This document shows, one piece after another, positions 36,048-45,900 of a stretch of 64,000 bases of DNA. This stretch comes from Saprospiraceae bacterium. Its GTDB lineage: Bacteria > Bacteroidota > Bacteroidia > Chitinophagales > Saprospiraceae. The stretch lies in NCBI GenBank assembly GCA_020627535.1, contig JAHDGU010000002.1, positions 346,314 through 410,313 of the forward strand, written 5' to 3'. The position numbers and the translations under genes were made by a program. Below the pieces are notes generated by a model. It searched no databases. It was not told the DNA's origin and saw only the letters and a program-made list of their open reading frames with translations. The first letter of the stretch is position 1. The number at the start of each line of letters is the position of its first letter.

Positions 36048-37388
36048 CTACATCGAGCCAGACATGAAAATATAGACAACCGCACCAGCGATAAATCCTA
36101 AGAAGGCAAGCCAACTGATCTTCTTGAAGTACCAGATGAAGTCGATCTTCTCCATGCCCATCGCAGCGACACCAGCAGCCGATCCGATGATCAACATGGA
36201 TCCGCCCGTACCGGCAGAATAGGCTATAAAGTGCCAGAGTTGGTCATCCATTGCAAAATCCTCGATGGGATACATCCCCATAGAGGCTGCTACCAAGGGT
36301 ACATTGTCAATGATGGCTGAGATAAATCCAAGCACAATCACCACGACATTTTGATTGGGTATGGCTGAGCGCATCCCTTCTGCGACCCACATCAAGAATC
36401 CCATGGACTCTCCACCAGCAGCAACCTTGACCACCGACTCCAAAGCAGCAACGGCCACCAGGATTCCCAAGAAGAATAATATGCTTGACATCTCAATCCG
36501 AGATAGTGCGTGATGTGCTGAGTATAAATGCTTGCGCTCTTCACTGAAATCTTCCTCTGGGTGCACATATTCAGATGCAAGCCACACGATACCTAGTGAT
36601 AACATCATGCCCACATATGGCGGCAAGTGCGTCACGGTTTTGAAGATGGGCACGAAGATGAGCGCTCCGATCCCTAGCAAGAGCATCAGCCTTGAACTGA
36701 GCAGCTTCTCCTCCGACATCGCCTTTTCATGATCTGGCGTAGCTAGCGTCAGATTGCCTTTGAAGGCTGGGAGAAACATGGCGATCACCACAGGAACCAC
36801 CATACAGATGATACTCGGGATTACAAGATTTTTGATGAGGCCTACAGTACTGACTTTCTCACCGATCCAGAGCATAGTGGTCGTCACATCCCCGATCGGT
36901 GACCATGCTCCACCCGCATTGGCGGCAATGACCCCCATACTGACAAACCAGATTCGTTCCTTGCGATCTGGCACGAGCTTTCGGAGAAGTGACACCAGTA
37001 CGATGGTACTGGCAAGATTATCCAAAGTCGCTGATAGGAAAAAGGCCAAAATAGCGATGAGCCATAGCATAGAAGACTTCTTCGTAGTCTTGATGCGATT
37101 GGTAATGACAGAGAATCCTCGATGCAAATCAATCAACTCTACAATCGTCATCGCTCCGATCAGAAACAACAAGATCTCAGCGACCTTGCCGATATGATGT
37201 AGGAGAACGTCTTCTACATCGGCGACATGATGATGATGGTCCACCACCTCGAGATGTCCTAAGGCAATTAGAGCCCAGCACACTGCACCCATGATGAGCG
37301 CCGGCACCGTTTTGTCAAGCTTGAGAGGATGCTCAAAAACAATGGTTACATATCCGAGTATAAAAGCGAGAATTACAAATGTCAGCAT
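36048..37388 (-). CDS. nhaD: NhaD-type sodium/proton antiporter
   Basis: About 446 residues from ATG 37388 (MLTFVILAFILGYVTIVFEHPL); the frame extends upstream only through an unlikely charged leader. Around twelve membrane segments are visible. Typical NhaD features are FFLSATLDNLASTIVLVSLLRKL, GVIAANAGGAWSPIGDVTTTMLWIG and the C-terminal IDNVPLVAASMGMYP. A histidine-rich loop (VVDHHHHVADVEDVLLHH) follows the third segment. It exports Na+ (or Li+) in exchange for H+ in the inner membrane, fitting a marine or alkaline habitat. pheA follows on the same transcript. Confidence 0.93.
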   Translation of the reverse strand: MLTFVILAFILGYVTIVFEHPLKLDKTVPALIMGAVCWALIALGHLEVVDHHHHVADVEDVLLHHIGKVAEILLFLIGAMTIVELIDLHRGFSVITNRIKTTKKSSMLWLIAILAFFLSATLDNLASTIVLVSLLRKLVPDRKERIWFVSMGVIAANAGGAWSPIGDVTTTMLWIGEKVSTVGLIKNLVIPSIICMVVPVVIAMFLPAFKGNLTLATPDHEKAMSEEKLLSSRLMLLLGIGALIFVPIFKTVTHLPPYVGMMLSLGIVWLASEYVHPEEDFSEERKHLYSAHHALSRIEMSSILFFLGILVAVAALESVVKVAAGGESMGFLMWVAEGMRSAIPNQNVVVIVLGFISAIIDNVPLVAASMGMYPIEDFAMDDQLWHFIAYSAGTGGSMLIIGSAAGVAAMGMEKIDFIWYFKKISWLAFLGFIAGAVVYIFMSGSM

Positions 37389-37505
37389 GGATATTTTTCT
37401 TGATCTGCTATGGTCATGATAGTCAATCAATGCGAGGACAAGAAGACTCCGCAAGATCGGTCGGTGAAGGTCGTCAAATTCACTAATAAAACATAGAGCT
37501 TAGCC

Positions 37506-37513
37506 TAACTTTG
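37506..37513 (+). promoter_or_regulatory. Candidate -7 box before dusB (TAACTTTG)
   Basis: TAACTTTG matches TAnnTTTG and lies only 8 bases before the GTG start at 37522, implying a very short leader. No convincing -33 element is present. Confidence 0.45.
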
Positions 37514-37521
37514 TAGGACCG

Positions 37522-38538
37522 GTGGTCAAGATAGAAAATATAGAACTGGGACAATTCCCCTTGTTGCTCGCGCCTATGGAGGATGTGAGTGATCCGCCAT
37601 TTCGTGCCCTCTGTAAGGCGCAGGGCTGTGATATGATGTACACGGAGTTTATCAGTGTAGAAGGCCTCATACGTGATGCTCATAAGAGCGTCCAGAAGCT
37701 CGATATCTATCCAGAGGAGCGTCCTATCGGGATTCAGATCTTCGGGGCAGAGATGGACAGTATGAGGAGAGCAGCCGAGATCGTCGAGGAAGCGAAGCCA
37801 GAAGTATTGGACATCAACTATGGCTGTCCTGTCAAGAAAGTTGTCTGTAAGATGGCAGGAGCAGGAATCCTGCAGGACATCGATCGGATGGTGAGTCTCA
37901 CCGACGCCATCGTCAAGTCGACATCTCTACCCGTGACGGTGAAAACAAGGCTCGGATGGGATGAAAATACGATACGGATCGGCGAAGTCGCTGAGAGACT
38001 CCAAGATGTAGGCATCAAAGCACTGAGCATCCATGGCCGCACACGAAAGCAGATGTACAAGGGTGAAGCTGACTGGACTGAAATCGGGAAGATCAAAGAA
38101 AATCCACGCATCCACATTCCCATTTTTGGCAATGGAGATATCGAAAGCGGCCCCAAAGCCCTCGAGTACAAGAATCGCTATGGGGTAGACGGGATCATGA
38201 TCGGTCGAGCGAGCATCGGCTATCCATGGATATTCAGAGAGATAAAGCACTACTTCGCTACAGGGGAGATTTTGGCACCTCCTACCGTCGATGAGCGTGT
38301 CGATGCAGCCACTCAGCATCTTACGCATAGTACAGACTGGAAAGGACAGAAGCTTGGGATCCTTGAGATGCGCAGACACTATACCAACTACTTCAAGGGA
38401 TTTGCAGGTGTCAAAGAGTATCGCAAGCGACTTGTCACTTCAGATGATCCAGCAGAGCTATTTTCGATCCTGGAAGAAGTCCGTTTACACTACAAGGAAA
38501 GGCAAGAATTATACCTTGCACACAGCTTGGCATCGTGA
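37522..38538 (+). CDS. dusB: tRNA-dihydrouridine synthase B
   Basis: 338 residues from a GTG start. TIM-barrel flavoenzyme motifs are LLLAPMEDVSDPPFRALCK, MMYTEFISVEGL, IGIQIFG, DINYGCPVKKVVCKMAGAG (catalytic cysteine in KKVVCK), VKTRLGW, SIHGRTRKQMYKGEADW, FGNGDI and GVDGIMIGRASIGYPWIF. It reduces specific uridines in tRNA D-loops with NADPH and FMN. Its stop overlaps the GTG start of cca (GTGA), so two tRNA-maturation genes are translationally coupled. Confidence 0.95.
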   Translation: MVKIENIELGQFPLLLAPMEDVSDPPFRALCKAQGCDMMYTEFISVEGLIRDAHKSVQKLDIYPEERPIGIQIFGAEMDSMRRAAEIVEEAKPEVLDINYGCPVKKVVCKMAGAGILQDIDRMVSLTDAIVKSTSLPVTVKTRLGWDENTIRIGEVAERLQDVGIKALSIHGRTRKQMYKGEADWTEIGKIKENPRIHIPIFGNGDIESGPKALEYKNRYGVDGIMIGRASIGYPWIFREIKHYFATGEILAPPTVDERVDAATQHLTHSTDWKGQKLGILEMRRHYTNYFKGFAGVKEYRKRLVTSDDPAELFSILEEVRLHYKERQELYLAHSLAS

Positions 38539-39950
38539 TATTTTCTATAGATAGCGAGGAGCAAGAACTCCTAGAGCTGATCGGTGATACAGCGAGGTCT
38601 CTGGACTATGATGCATACGTTGTCGGGGGATTTGTTCGAGACCGGTTGCTCGGTAGAGACAGCAAGGATCTCGACATTGTCTGTCTGGGAAGTGGTGTCA
38701 AGCTTGCCGAGGAGCTCGCCAAGAGACTCACCCCACGCCCTCGCCTTGTAGTCTACCGTAGATTTGGGACGGCATGTCTCAAGCATGAGGGTGTAGAGAT
38801 TGAATTTGTCGGTGCACGCAAAGAATCCTATCGCTCTGATAGTCGTAAGCCCATCGTAGAAGAGGGAAGTCTCGAGGATGACCAAAATCGCAGAGACTTC
38901 ACGATCAATGCGCTCGCCGTCAGCTTGCAGAGTCAGGACTTTGGCAGAATCAATGACCCCTTTGATGGCCTTCAAGATCTACATGATCGTGTAATCCGGA
39001 CACCCTTGGAGCCAGGACGGACGTTTTCTGATGATCCTCTCCGTATGCTGCGTGCGATCCGATTTGCTACTCAGCTTGGCTTCCGTATCGATGATGGCAC
39101 ACTGCGGGCGATCAGCAAGTACAAATCTCGCATCCACATCGTCTCGAAGGAACGGATCACGACAGAGCTCAATAAGATCATCCTATCCCCTATTCCTTCT
39201 ATCGGCTTTGGACATCTTTTTGACACGGGACTGCTCAAGATCATCTTGCCAGAGATGGCGAAGCTACAGGGTATCGAAGTCAAAAATGGTCGAGCCCACA
39301 AGGACAACTTTTACCATACACTCGAGGTCCTTGACAATCTAGCTTTTAGATCTGAAGATCTATGGCTACGTTGGTCTGCAGTGCTACACGATATTGCCAA
39401 GCCCGCGACGAAGAGATATCATCCACAGCAAGGCTGGACCTTTCACGGTCACGAGGCTCTTGGAGCATCTTGGGTTCAGAAGATCTTCCGTCGACTGCGC
39501 CTGCCTCTAGATACCAAAATGAAGTACGTAGAGAAGATGGTGCGCTTGCATCAACGACCTATATGTCTCAGTCGAGAAGAGATCACAGATTCTGCCATAC
39601 GCCGCTTGCTCTTTGATGCCGGTGATGATATTGATGATCTGATGCTGCTCTGTGAGTCCGATATCACATCCAAAAACCGTGATAAGGTCGAGCGATACCT
39701 CGAAAACTACCAACTGGTCCGTCAAAAACTCAAGGAGGTAGAGGAAAAAGACAATCTACGCAATTGGCAACCACCTATATCTGGAGAGGATATCATGAAG
39801 ACATTTTCTCTTAAGCCCAGCAAAGAGGTCGGAATGCTCAAGGATGCTATCAGAGAGGCCATTCTGGACGGAGTCATAGCCAATGAGCGCGACTCTGCAT
39901 GGACTTTCATGCTAGAAAAAGCCAAGGAGTTCGGACTCGAGCCCGCATAG
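38535..39950 (+). CDS. cca: CCA tRNA nucleotidyltransferase / poly(A) polymerase family protein with HD domain
   Basis: 471 residues from a GTG start overlapping the dusB stop. The class II nucleotidyltransferase head shows YVVGGFVRDRLLGRDSKDLDIV (G-G and D-x-D) and NRRDFTINALAV, then DPLRMLRAIRFATQLGF. The C-terminal half carries an HD domain (WSAVLHDIAKPATKR, FHGHEALGA). It adds or repairs the 3'-CCA end of tRNAs in the cytoplasm; the HD domain suggests additional phosphohydrolase activity. The coupling with dusB fits tRNA maturation. Confidence 0.93.
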   Translation: MIFSIDSEEQELLELIGDTARSLDYDAYVVGGFVRDRLLGRDSKDLDIVCLGSGVKLAEELAKRLTPRPRLVVYRRFGTACLKHEGVEIEFVGARKESYRSDSRKPIVEEGSLEDDQNRRDFTINALAVSLQSQDFGRINDPFDGLQDLHDRVIRTPLEPGRTFSDDPLRMLRAIRFATQLGFRIDDGTLRAISKYKSRIHIVSKERITTELNKIILSPIPSIGFGHLFDTGLLKIILPEMAKLQGIEVKNGRAHKDNFYHTLEVLDNLAFRSEDLWLRWSAVLHDIAKPATKRYHPQQGWTFHGHEALGASWVQKIFRRLRLPLDTKMKYVEKMVRLHQRPICLSREEITDSAIRRLLFDAGDDIDDLMLLCESDITSKNRDKVERYLENYQLVRQKLKEVEEKDNLRNWQPPISGEDIMKTFSLKPSKEVGMLKDAIREAILDGVIANERDSAWTFMLEKAKEFGLEPA

Positions 39951-40179
39951 TTAAGCTATCAGTACGCTGCTAGAGCTCAGCTGCCAATGAAGATCACTCC
40001 ATCCGATATTCCCTGCGATTGGTCGAGATAATCTGACTGACTACTAAGCAAAGCGAATCTTTGTTAAGCAAATCGGAGCAAGTGTAACTTCTGATACTCA
40101 CGCGCCGTTCTTTGCTACAGAAAACTGAAAATACCAAAAGATTTAAAACTCAATTTTCAACCTTTAAAACTTTGGTATT

Positions 40180-40512
40180 ATGAAAACCTTATTGGCTAAA
40201 ACACTTGTACTGCTTGCCTTCGCACTCACATCTACAGCTGCATTTGCAGGAGATGAACCCGTCAAGGAACCGAATGTCTACGAGCAGATTCGCTCACTAC
40301 TGAGTGACTTCCCCAATGATCTTGTAGAGGGTGAGACCAGAATCAGCGTCAGCTTTATGGTCACCAAGAGCTCTGAGATCGTGGTACTATCTACAAGCGA
40401 TGAAGAATTTGACAGCTATGTCAAAACATCACTCAACTACCAGCAACTCAAGAATCATTCTTTGAAGAGTAATACGGTCTACGTCCTTCCTCTGACATTG
40501 AGAGAGATCTAG
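40180..40512 (+). CDS. Small secreted protein of unknown function
   Basis: 110 residues. Signal peptide MKTLLAKTLVLLAFALTSTAAFA is followed by a compact domain with two beta strands (ISVSFMVTKSSEIVVLSTSDEEFDSYVK) and a final LKSNTVYVLPLTLREI. The pattern loosely resembles the C-terminal TonB/energy-transducing fold of small periplasmic Bacteroidota proteins, but I cannot assign it. It has its own 229-base upstream region without a recognised promoter and a strong terminator downstream, so it is a monocistronic gene. Confidence 0.7.
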   Translation: MKTLLAKTLVLLAFALTSTAAFAGDEPVKEPNVYEQIRSLLSDFPNDLVEGETRISVSFMVTKSSEIVVLSTSDEEFDSYVKTSLNYQQLKNHSLKSNTVYVLPLTLREI

Positions 40513-40543
40513 ACAAAGAGTCATATTAGTTTGCTTTTATCAG

Positions 40544-40579
40544 CCGGGGTGTTTGAGGATAGGACACTCCGGTTTTTTT
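40544..40579 (+). terminator. Intrinsic terminator after the small secreted protein
   Basis: CCGGGGTGT (40544-40552) pairs with ACACTCCGG (40564-40572), one G-T pair, 11-base loop, followed by seven T. It overlaps the end of the convergent carbonic anhydrase gene by two bases. Confidence 0.88.
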
Positions 40580-41093
40580 ATGTCCGGTACCAGTCAGAAT
40601 ACTTCACATAGTTGGTTGCCGTGCCGTGACAAAGCGCCTGTCTTTGTACAGCTGTAATGGCTTTGAGCTTTTTGGCCGGAAGGCCTCCGTAGATATACCC
40701 AGATTCCAGCTTCATTCCCGGAGTGACTACAGCTCCTGCGGCCACTATCACTTCTGGCTCTATGATAACCTTATCCATGATGATTGCTCCCATTCCGATC
40801 AGGACAGCGTCGGCAATGTGGCAACCATGAATGATAGCCCGATGACCGATCGACACATCATTTCCGATGATGGTATAAGCATAGTCGTATGTACAGTGGA
40901 TGACTGCTCCATCCTGGACATTGCAGCGATCGCCTAGTCTGATCCTATGCACATCTCCTCGGAGTATAGCTTGATACCAGATACTACAGCTATCACCCAT
41001 GATGACATCGCCGATGACTGTAGCATTTTCTGCCACAAAACAATTTTCACCAAAGCGGGGATAGCATCCTCTGACGGCTCTGATGAGACCCAT
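40578..41093 (-). CDS. Gamma carbonic anhydrase family protein
   Basis: 171 residues forming a left-handed beta-helix of hexapeptide repeats. Metal-ligand histidines are in QDGAVIHCTYD and SIGHRAIIHGC, as in CamH/YrdA-type proteins. The N-terminal FVAENATVIGDVIMGDSCSIWYQAILRGDV is characteristic. Hydration of CO2 or an acyltransferase-like role is possible; relatives show weak or no carbonic anhydrase activity. It lies 3 bases downstream of the TraB/GumN gene on the same strand. A GGAA mini-hairpin copy lies inside, antisense. Confidence 0.92.
   Translation of the reverse strand: MGLIRAVRGCYPRFGENCFVAENATVIGDVIMGDSCSIWYQAILRGDVHRIRLGDRCNVQDGAVIHCTYDYAYTIIGNDVSIGHRAIIHGCHIADAVLIGMGAIIMDKVIIEPEVIVAAGAVVTPGMKLESGYIYGGLPAKKLKAITAVQRQALCHGTATNYVKYSDWYRT
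40671..40685 (+). repeat. GRAA mini-hairpin copy 13
   Basis: TTTGGCCGGAAGGCC (two more T precede); arms GGCC/GGCC, GGAA loop. It is antisense to the gamma carbonic anhydrase gene. Confidence 0.65.
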
Positions 41094-41096
41094 TGC

Positions 41097-42038
41097 CTAT
41101 TCTTTGATGATTGGGGTTACGGTAAATCCTTCTTCCATCAGCAGGCGAATGACGCCTTTGGGCCCACCGAGGTGACCAGCTCCCACAGCATAAAAAGCTT
41201 TGCTTTCTGCTGATAGCTTTGCGATTTGAGGGATCCAGTTTTCATTCCGTTTCACGAGGAGGAGCTCTTCGAAGTTTTGCATATCCTCTGATTCCTCACT
41301 GATGTAGGTGGCCATAGCGTCCACGTCTTGCGTGAGATATTGCTCCATGAGTTGTTCAAACTGACTATCGTCACCGCCACCAGTCTTGATCGTCTCGACC
41401 AGCATCTCAGCCTGGGCCTCATATGGTATGCTATCAAAGAGTCCCATCTGAAACTCGATGCTCTCAAGTCCGGCAGTCGCTTTGCCACTTGACTCCGCAA
41501 TCTCACCAAACTTGAGCTCGTAGCTCACCATCTCACCGGTCTGCATGGCGTCCATATCGATATCACCACCCATCATAGAGAGAAACATCGGCTTGATGCG
41601 CTCCAGCATCATGAAGGGCACACCCATCTCTGAGAAGTGATTACTGATCAATTGGTAGTCCTCGTCAGACACAAGATCCTTGATTGTCACCCCATCGTCC
41701 ATAAAAGCACTCATCATGATCTCGAACATGGCAGACATGTCTTCCATCTCTTTGATATCAATCTCAAAGACCATGATATCACTCTTATCGATAGCCTCGA
41801 GAGTGCCTGCCGGCAAAAAATACTTGTCCGCATCTATAATATGTATCGTACCAAATAGATAGCTGGACTCAGCGAGCCCATTGCCACTGATCTCCCACAA
41901 GAGAGACTTGGCCAGTGGCTTATCGATCATTTTTTGGGAGGAAACATCCTTAGAGCTATCCACGGTATTTTCGGTAGTCTTACAGGAGCTAAAGACCAAT
42001 CCGATGATCAGCGCTATATAGAGAATTGTCTTATTCAT
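41097..42038 (-). CDS. TraB/GumN family lipoprotein
   Basis: 313 residues. The lipobox is in MNKTILYIALIIGLVFSSC, predicting an outer- or inner-membrane lipoprotein. TraB/GumN signatures are YLFGTIHIID near residue 60 and VGAGHLGGPKGVIRLL near the end (the two GxxH motifs), with a methionine-rich helical middle (EMEDMSAMFEIMMSAFMDD). The family may be metal-dependent peptidases; the catalytic role is unproven. Its ATG overlaps the rlmB stop (ATGA). Confidence 0.9.
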   Translation of the reverse strand: MNKTILYIALIIGLVFSSCKTTENTVDSSKDVSSQKMIDKPLAKSLLWEISGNGLAESSYLFGTIHIIDADKYFLPAGTLEAIDKSDIMVFEIDIKEMEDMSAMFEIMMSAFMDDGVTIKDLVSDEDYQLISNHFSEMGVPFMMLERIKPMFLSMMGGDIDMDAMQTGEMVSYELKFGEIAESSGKATAGLESIEFQMGLFDSIPYEAQAEMLVETIKTGGGDDSQFEQLMEQYLTQDVDAMATYISEESEDMQNFEELLLVKRNENWIPQIAKLSAESKAFYAVGAGHLGGPKGVIRLLMEEGFTVTPIIKE

Positions 42039-42775
42039 ATGTGGTGACTTCTTTGTTGCATGATTTCATAAAAGCATATACCCGCGGCGACACTCGCATT
42101 GAGAGATTCCGTTCCGCCGATCTGCGGTATTTTGAACAGGTGATCGGACATTTTGCTCACTTCCCTGCTGATTCCTTGATCTTCACTACCTATAATAACA
42201 GCACAAGGTCCTAAAAAGTCCATCTCTGAGATCGAGCCCGTCGCCTCTAGGCTGCTGGCGCATATCACAAGTCCATTGGCCTGAAGATAGGAGATGGCAT
42301 CCTGTAGATTTTGCACCCGACACACGGGTATAGTAAGAAGAGCTCCGGCGGAAGCCTTGATGCTATGTGCATTGATCTCTGCAGACTTCTTAGCCGTGTA
42401 GACGATGGCATGGATGCCAAATATTTCTGCGCTCCGCGCTATGGCACCAAGATTGCGAATATCTGTCACACGGTCTAGCAGTGCAATACGTGGAATTTTG
42501 CCATTTTCATAGAGAAAAGGAATGATATCCTCGATGTCTTGGTACCTGATGGCACTAGATAGTGCAATGACGCCTTGGTGATTGGCTCGAGAGAGTTGAT
42601 TGAGCTTTTGGCTTGGCACCTGCTTTAGTGGTACGAGCTGCTCTTGGCAGAGTCGCCTGATGGCAATCTCGTCTTCTCCTCTGAGCGTATTGAGGACGAA
42701 TACCTTCTCGATTGGGTCTCGACGCTCGAGTGCTTCAATGACGATTTTGCGCCCTACGATCAGTTCTTGTTTCAC
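42035..42775 (-). CDS. rlmB: 23S rRNA (guanosine(2251)-2'-O)-methyltransferase
   Basis: 246 residues from a GTG start. The substrate-binding N-terminal part (ELIVGRKIVIEALERRDPIEKVFV) is followed by a SPOUT domain with its three motifs: ALLDRVTDIRNLGAIARSAEIFG, VIIGSEDQGISREV and IPQIGGTESLNASVAAGICFYE. It methylates the 2'-hydroxyl of a guanosine in the peptidyl-transferase P loop of 23S rRNA. It is the first gene of a three-gene minus-strand run with TraB/GumN and gamma carbonic anhydrase. Confidence 0.93.
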   Translation of the reverse strand: MKQELIVGRKIVIEALERRDPIEKVFVLNTLRGEDEIAIRRLCQEQLVPLKQVPSQKLNQLSRANHQGVIALSSAIRYQDIEDIIPFLYENGKIPRIALLDRVTDIRNLGAIARSAEIFGIHAIVYTAKKSAEINAHSIKASAGALLTIPVCRVQNLQDAISYLQANGLVICASSLEATGSISEMDFLGPCAVIIGSEDQGISREVSKMSDHLFKIPQIGGTESLNASVAAGICFYEIMQQRSHHI

Positions 42776-42953
42776 CCCACAAAGGTGCTCCTTTTCTCTG
42801 CTATAGATCTCTATGCTGCTGATGACCTTTTGTTACAGCTCATTTGTGGATGGTCAATCACAAGACCTTTGGCATAGAATGAACAAGGGAAGACCTGAGT
42901 GAATTTACATTCTGTTAATTTTAGGTCAAACTCAAACGCAACAGCAAACTATT

Positions 42954-45900
42954 ATGAAAGCACTTTCACGAGTCCTTAGCCTCATGATGACCATCTGTGG
43001 GTGTGCGGTACTCACCGCTCAGTCGCCTACACCAGTCGTAGAACAGCACCTCGAGGACAAACTCGACAGCTGGAATCTTCAGCCGGCTGACATCAGACAT
43101 TTTCGCGTAAGCGACATGTACACTTCTGATCACAATGGCGTGACACACGTTTATCTGACACAGCAGTATAATGACATTGATGTATACAATGCCATTACGA
43201 CCCTCAATATCCAAAATGAGAAAGTCTTGGCATCCTTCAATCGATTCGTCCCAGAGCTCTCGTCCAAAATCAATACGACACAAGCGCAGATCGATCAGGT
43301 GGCAGCGGTAGAGTCATTTGTGCAGGATCTTGGGATTTACTCGAGAGAGAGGCTTTCGCCCAAAAATGAAAAAGAGAATCTCACCATCTATGAGAAGACA
43401 AGCTACTCTGACAGTGACATCAAAGTGAGGCCAGTCTATGTAGTCGTGGGTGATCAAGTCAGACTGGCATGGGATGTAGAGTTTGACCAGAAAGGCAGTC
43501 CAGATTACTGGAGTGCAAGAGTAGATGCTGTCAACGGGCAAGTCCTTGACAAGCATAACTATACGGTAAAATGTGACTTTGGAGATCTGACACACACGCA
43601 CACTCGAGAGTGTCAGCCACATCATACACACGAGTTAGAGACGCCAGCCATTAACGCTGCTGTGGTCAATGGTGCGAGCTACAATGTATTTGCCGTACCA
43701 GCGGAGAGTCCGATCCATACCGAAGGAAGAAGCATGGAGACGGATGGACAGTTCCCAGAGTCTTCGCCCCTAGGATGGCATACGATCAACCCCAGTGATA
43801 CAGCTGGCGGTGGATTTCAATTTGCGATTACCAGAGGTAACAATGTCAATGCCTATGCTGACGAAAATGCTGAGAATGCACCGAGCAGACCTCAGCCTGA
43901 TGGTGGAGCAGGACTTGTATTTGACTTTCCATACAATCCTTCTCAAGAGCCGGGTGAGATGCATGACGCAGCCATCACCAATCTCTTTTACATGAATAAT
44001 ATGATCCACGACATCACTTATCTGTACGGATTTGATGAAAAGTCAGGTAACTTCCAAGGCAACAACTTTGAGAATGGTGGCTTTGGCAATGACTTCGTCC
44101 TTGCAGAAGGTCTCGACGGATCTGGCACCAACAATGCCAACTTCGCTACGCCTGCAGATGGTGGTAGTGGACGGATGCAGATGTTCTTGTGGAATGCCAC
44201 CTCAGGTGTATTCTTTGGGCAAGAGCCTGCACAGATTCAACAAGCCTACAATGTAGGTCTTCCGACTGACTGGGGTGTAGCGATTGATGAGAATCCTGTC
44301 ATCGGTTCTGTTGCCTTTGTCAATGATGGTAGTCCTCAGAATAGCACTTTCGGTTGCTTTCCTCTGGTCAACGAAGATCTGGCGGGCAAAGTGGCATTTG
44401 CAGATCGTGGTGGATGTTTCTTTAGCCTTAAGGCAAAGCACGCCCAGGATGCCGGTGCGATCGGCGTCATCATATGCAATTTTGAAGATGACGTGATCAA
44501 TATGGCCGGTGGCACTGACGGATCTGGCCTAGAGGTGACGATCCCAGTCGTCATGATGGAAAATAAAGACTGTGAAGTCATCCGCATGCTCATCCAAGAT
44601 GGTGTTGATGTACAAGTACGCTATGAAAGAGAAGAAAACAGCGGTCCCACCACACTAGCAGGTAGCTATGACAATGGTATCATCGCTCATGAGTATGGCC
44701 ACGGTATCTCCAATCGACTCACGGGAGGACCCAGTGCCGCAGGTTGCCTTGGCAATGACGAGCAGATGGGTGAAGGATGGAGCGACTTTTTCACATTGAT
44801 CATGGGTACTGAGCCAGGTGATCGTGGTACTGATCGAAGAGGAATTGGAAATTACGCGACAGGTAGAGATACTGAAGGCAATGGCATCCGTAGTGCCCCG
44901 TATAGCACTGATCTTGATATCTATCCCCGTACACACGCCGACATTCTCGGCACGACTTCACCTCACGCACTTGGTGAAGTGTGGGCAGGGACACTCTGGG
45001 ATCTATACTGGGCCCTGGTAGATGTACACGGCTACGACGCTGACTGGCGCAATCGAGAATCAGGTAATGCCAAAGCACTACAGTTGGTAATGGACGGCAT
45101 GAAGTTTCAGCCGTGCAGCCCAGGCTTTCTTGATGGACGTGACGCGATCATCGCAGCAGACCAGGCAAACTATGGCGGAGAGAACTTTTGCATCATTTGG
45201 AATGTCTTTGCACGTCGTGGATTTGGCCTAGACTCAGATCAAGGCTCTTCGCAGAATCGTAATGATGCAGTGGAAGACTTTGGTACACTTCTCCCATGTC
45301 TAGGAAAGTTTCTCCTCGAGAAGGACGCCCAAGCGGTGGTCATCGCTGGAGATGATGTCGACGTCAATATCCGAGTAGGTAACTACAGTGACGAAATTGC
45401 CACAGGTGTCGTGATCACTGATCAGATTCCGAATGGTCTAGAGGTCATAGAAAGCAGCATCTCAAACAATGGTGAGCTCAACGGCAGCACCATTTCATGG
45501 TTGATCGACAATATGGAAATCGAAGAAGAAGTCAATCTAAGCTATACCCTCAGCACTCCCCCATCGGCAAGTAGCTTGGCGATATGGAGAGATGACTTTG
45601 AAGATGGTGAAGACAATTGGCTACCAGATCTACCGACAGATGCTGGACCGAACATCTTCATTCTGGACAACACATTTGCCAAGAGCGGAGAATTCTCTTA
45701 CTTCATCTCCAATCCAGAAACCGCATCAGATGCGGCGGCTCTGACAGACTTGCCGATCAAATTGGATCAAGACAATCCAGTCTTGAGAGTCTGGACTCGC
45801 TATGACACAGAAGCAGGTGCAGATGGAGGTATCATCGAGATATCCACTGATGGCGGCTCTATCTGGGAGATCGTAGATGTAGACCAGATGTTTAGGAATC

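Noticed and set aside
41803-41820. TTTTTTGCCGGCAGGCA (minus strand) in the TraB/GumN gene as a mini-hairpin copy
   Set aside because: The loop is GGCA rather than GRAA; possible degenerate member, left out of the count.
42336-42356. GGCGGAAGCC in rlmB as another mini-hairpin copy
   Set aside because: The stem and loop fit, but the T-run in front is missing, so it was not counted.
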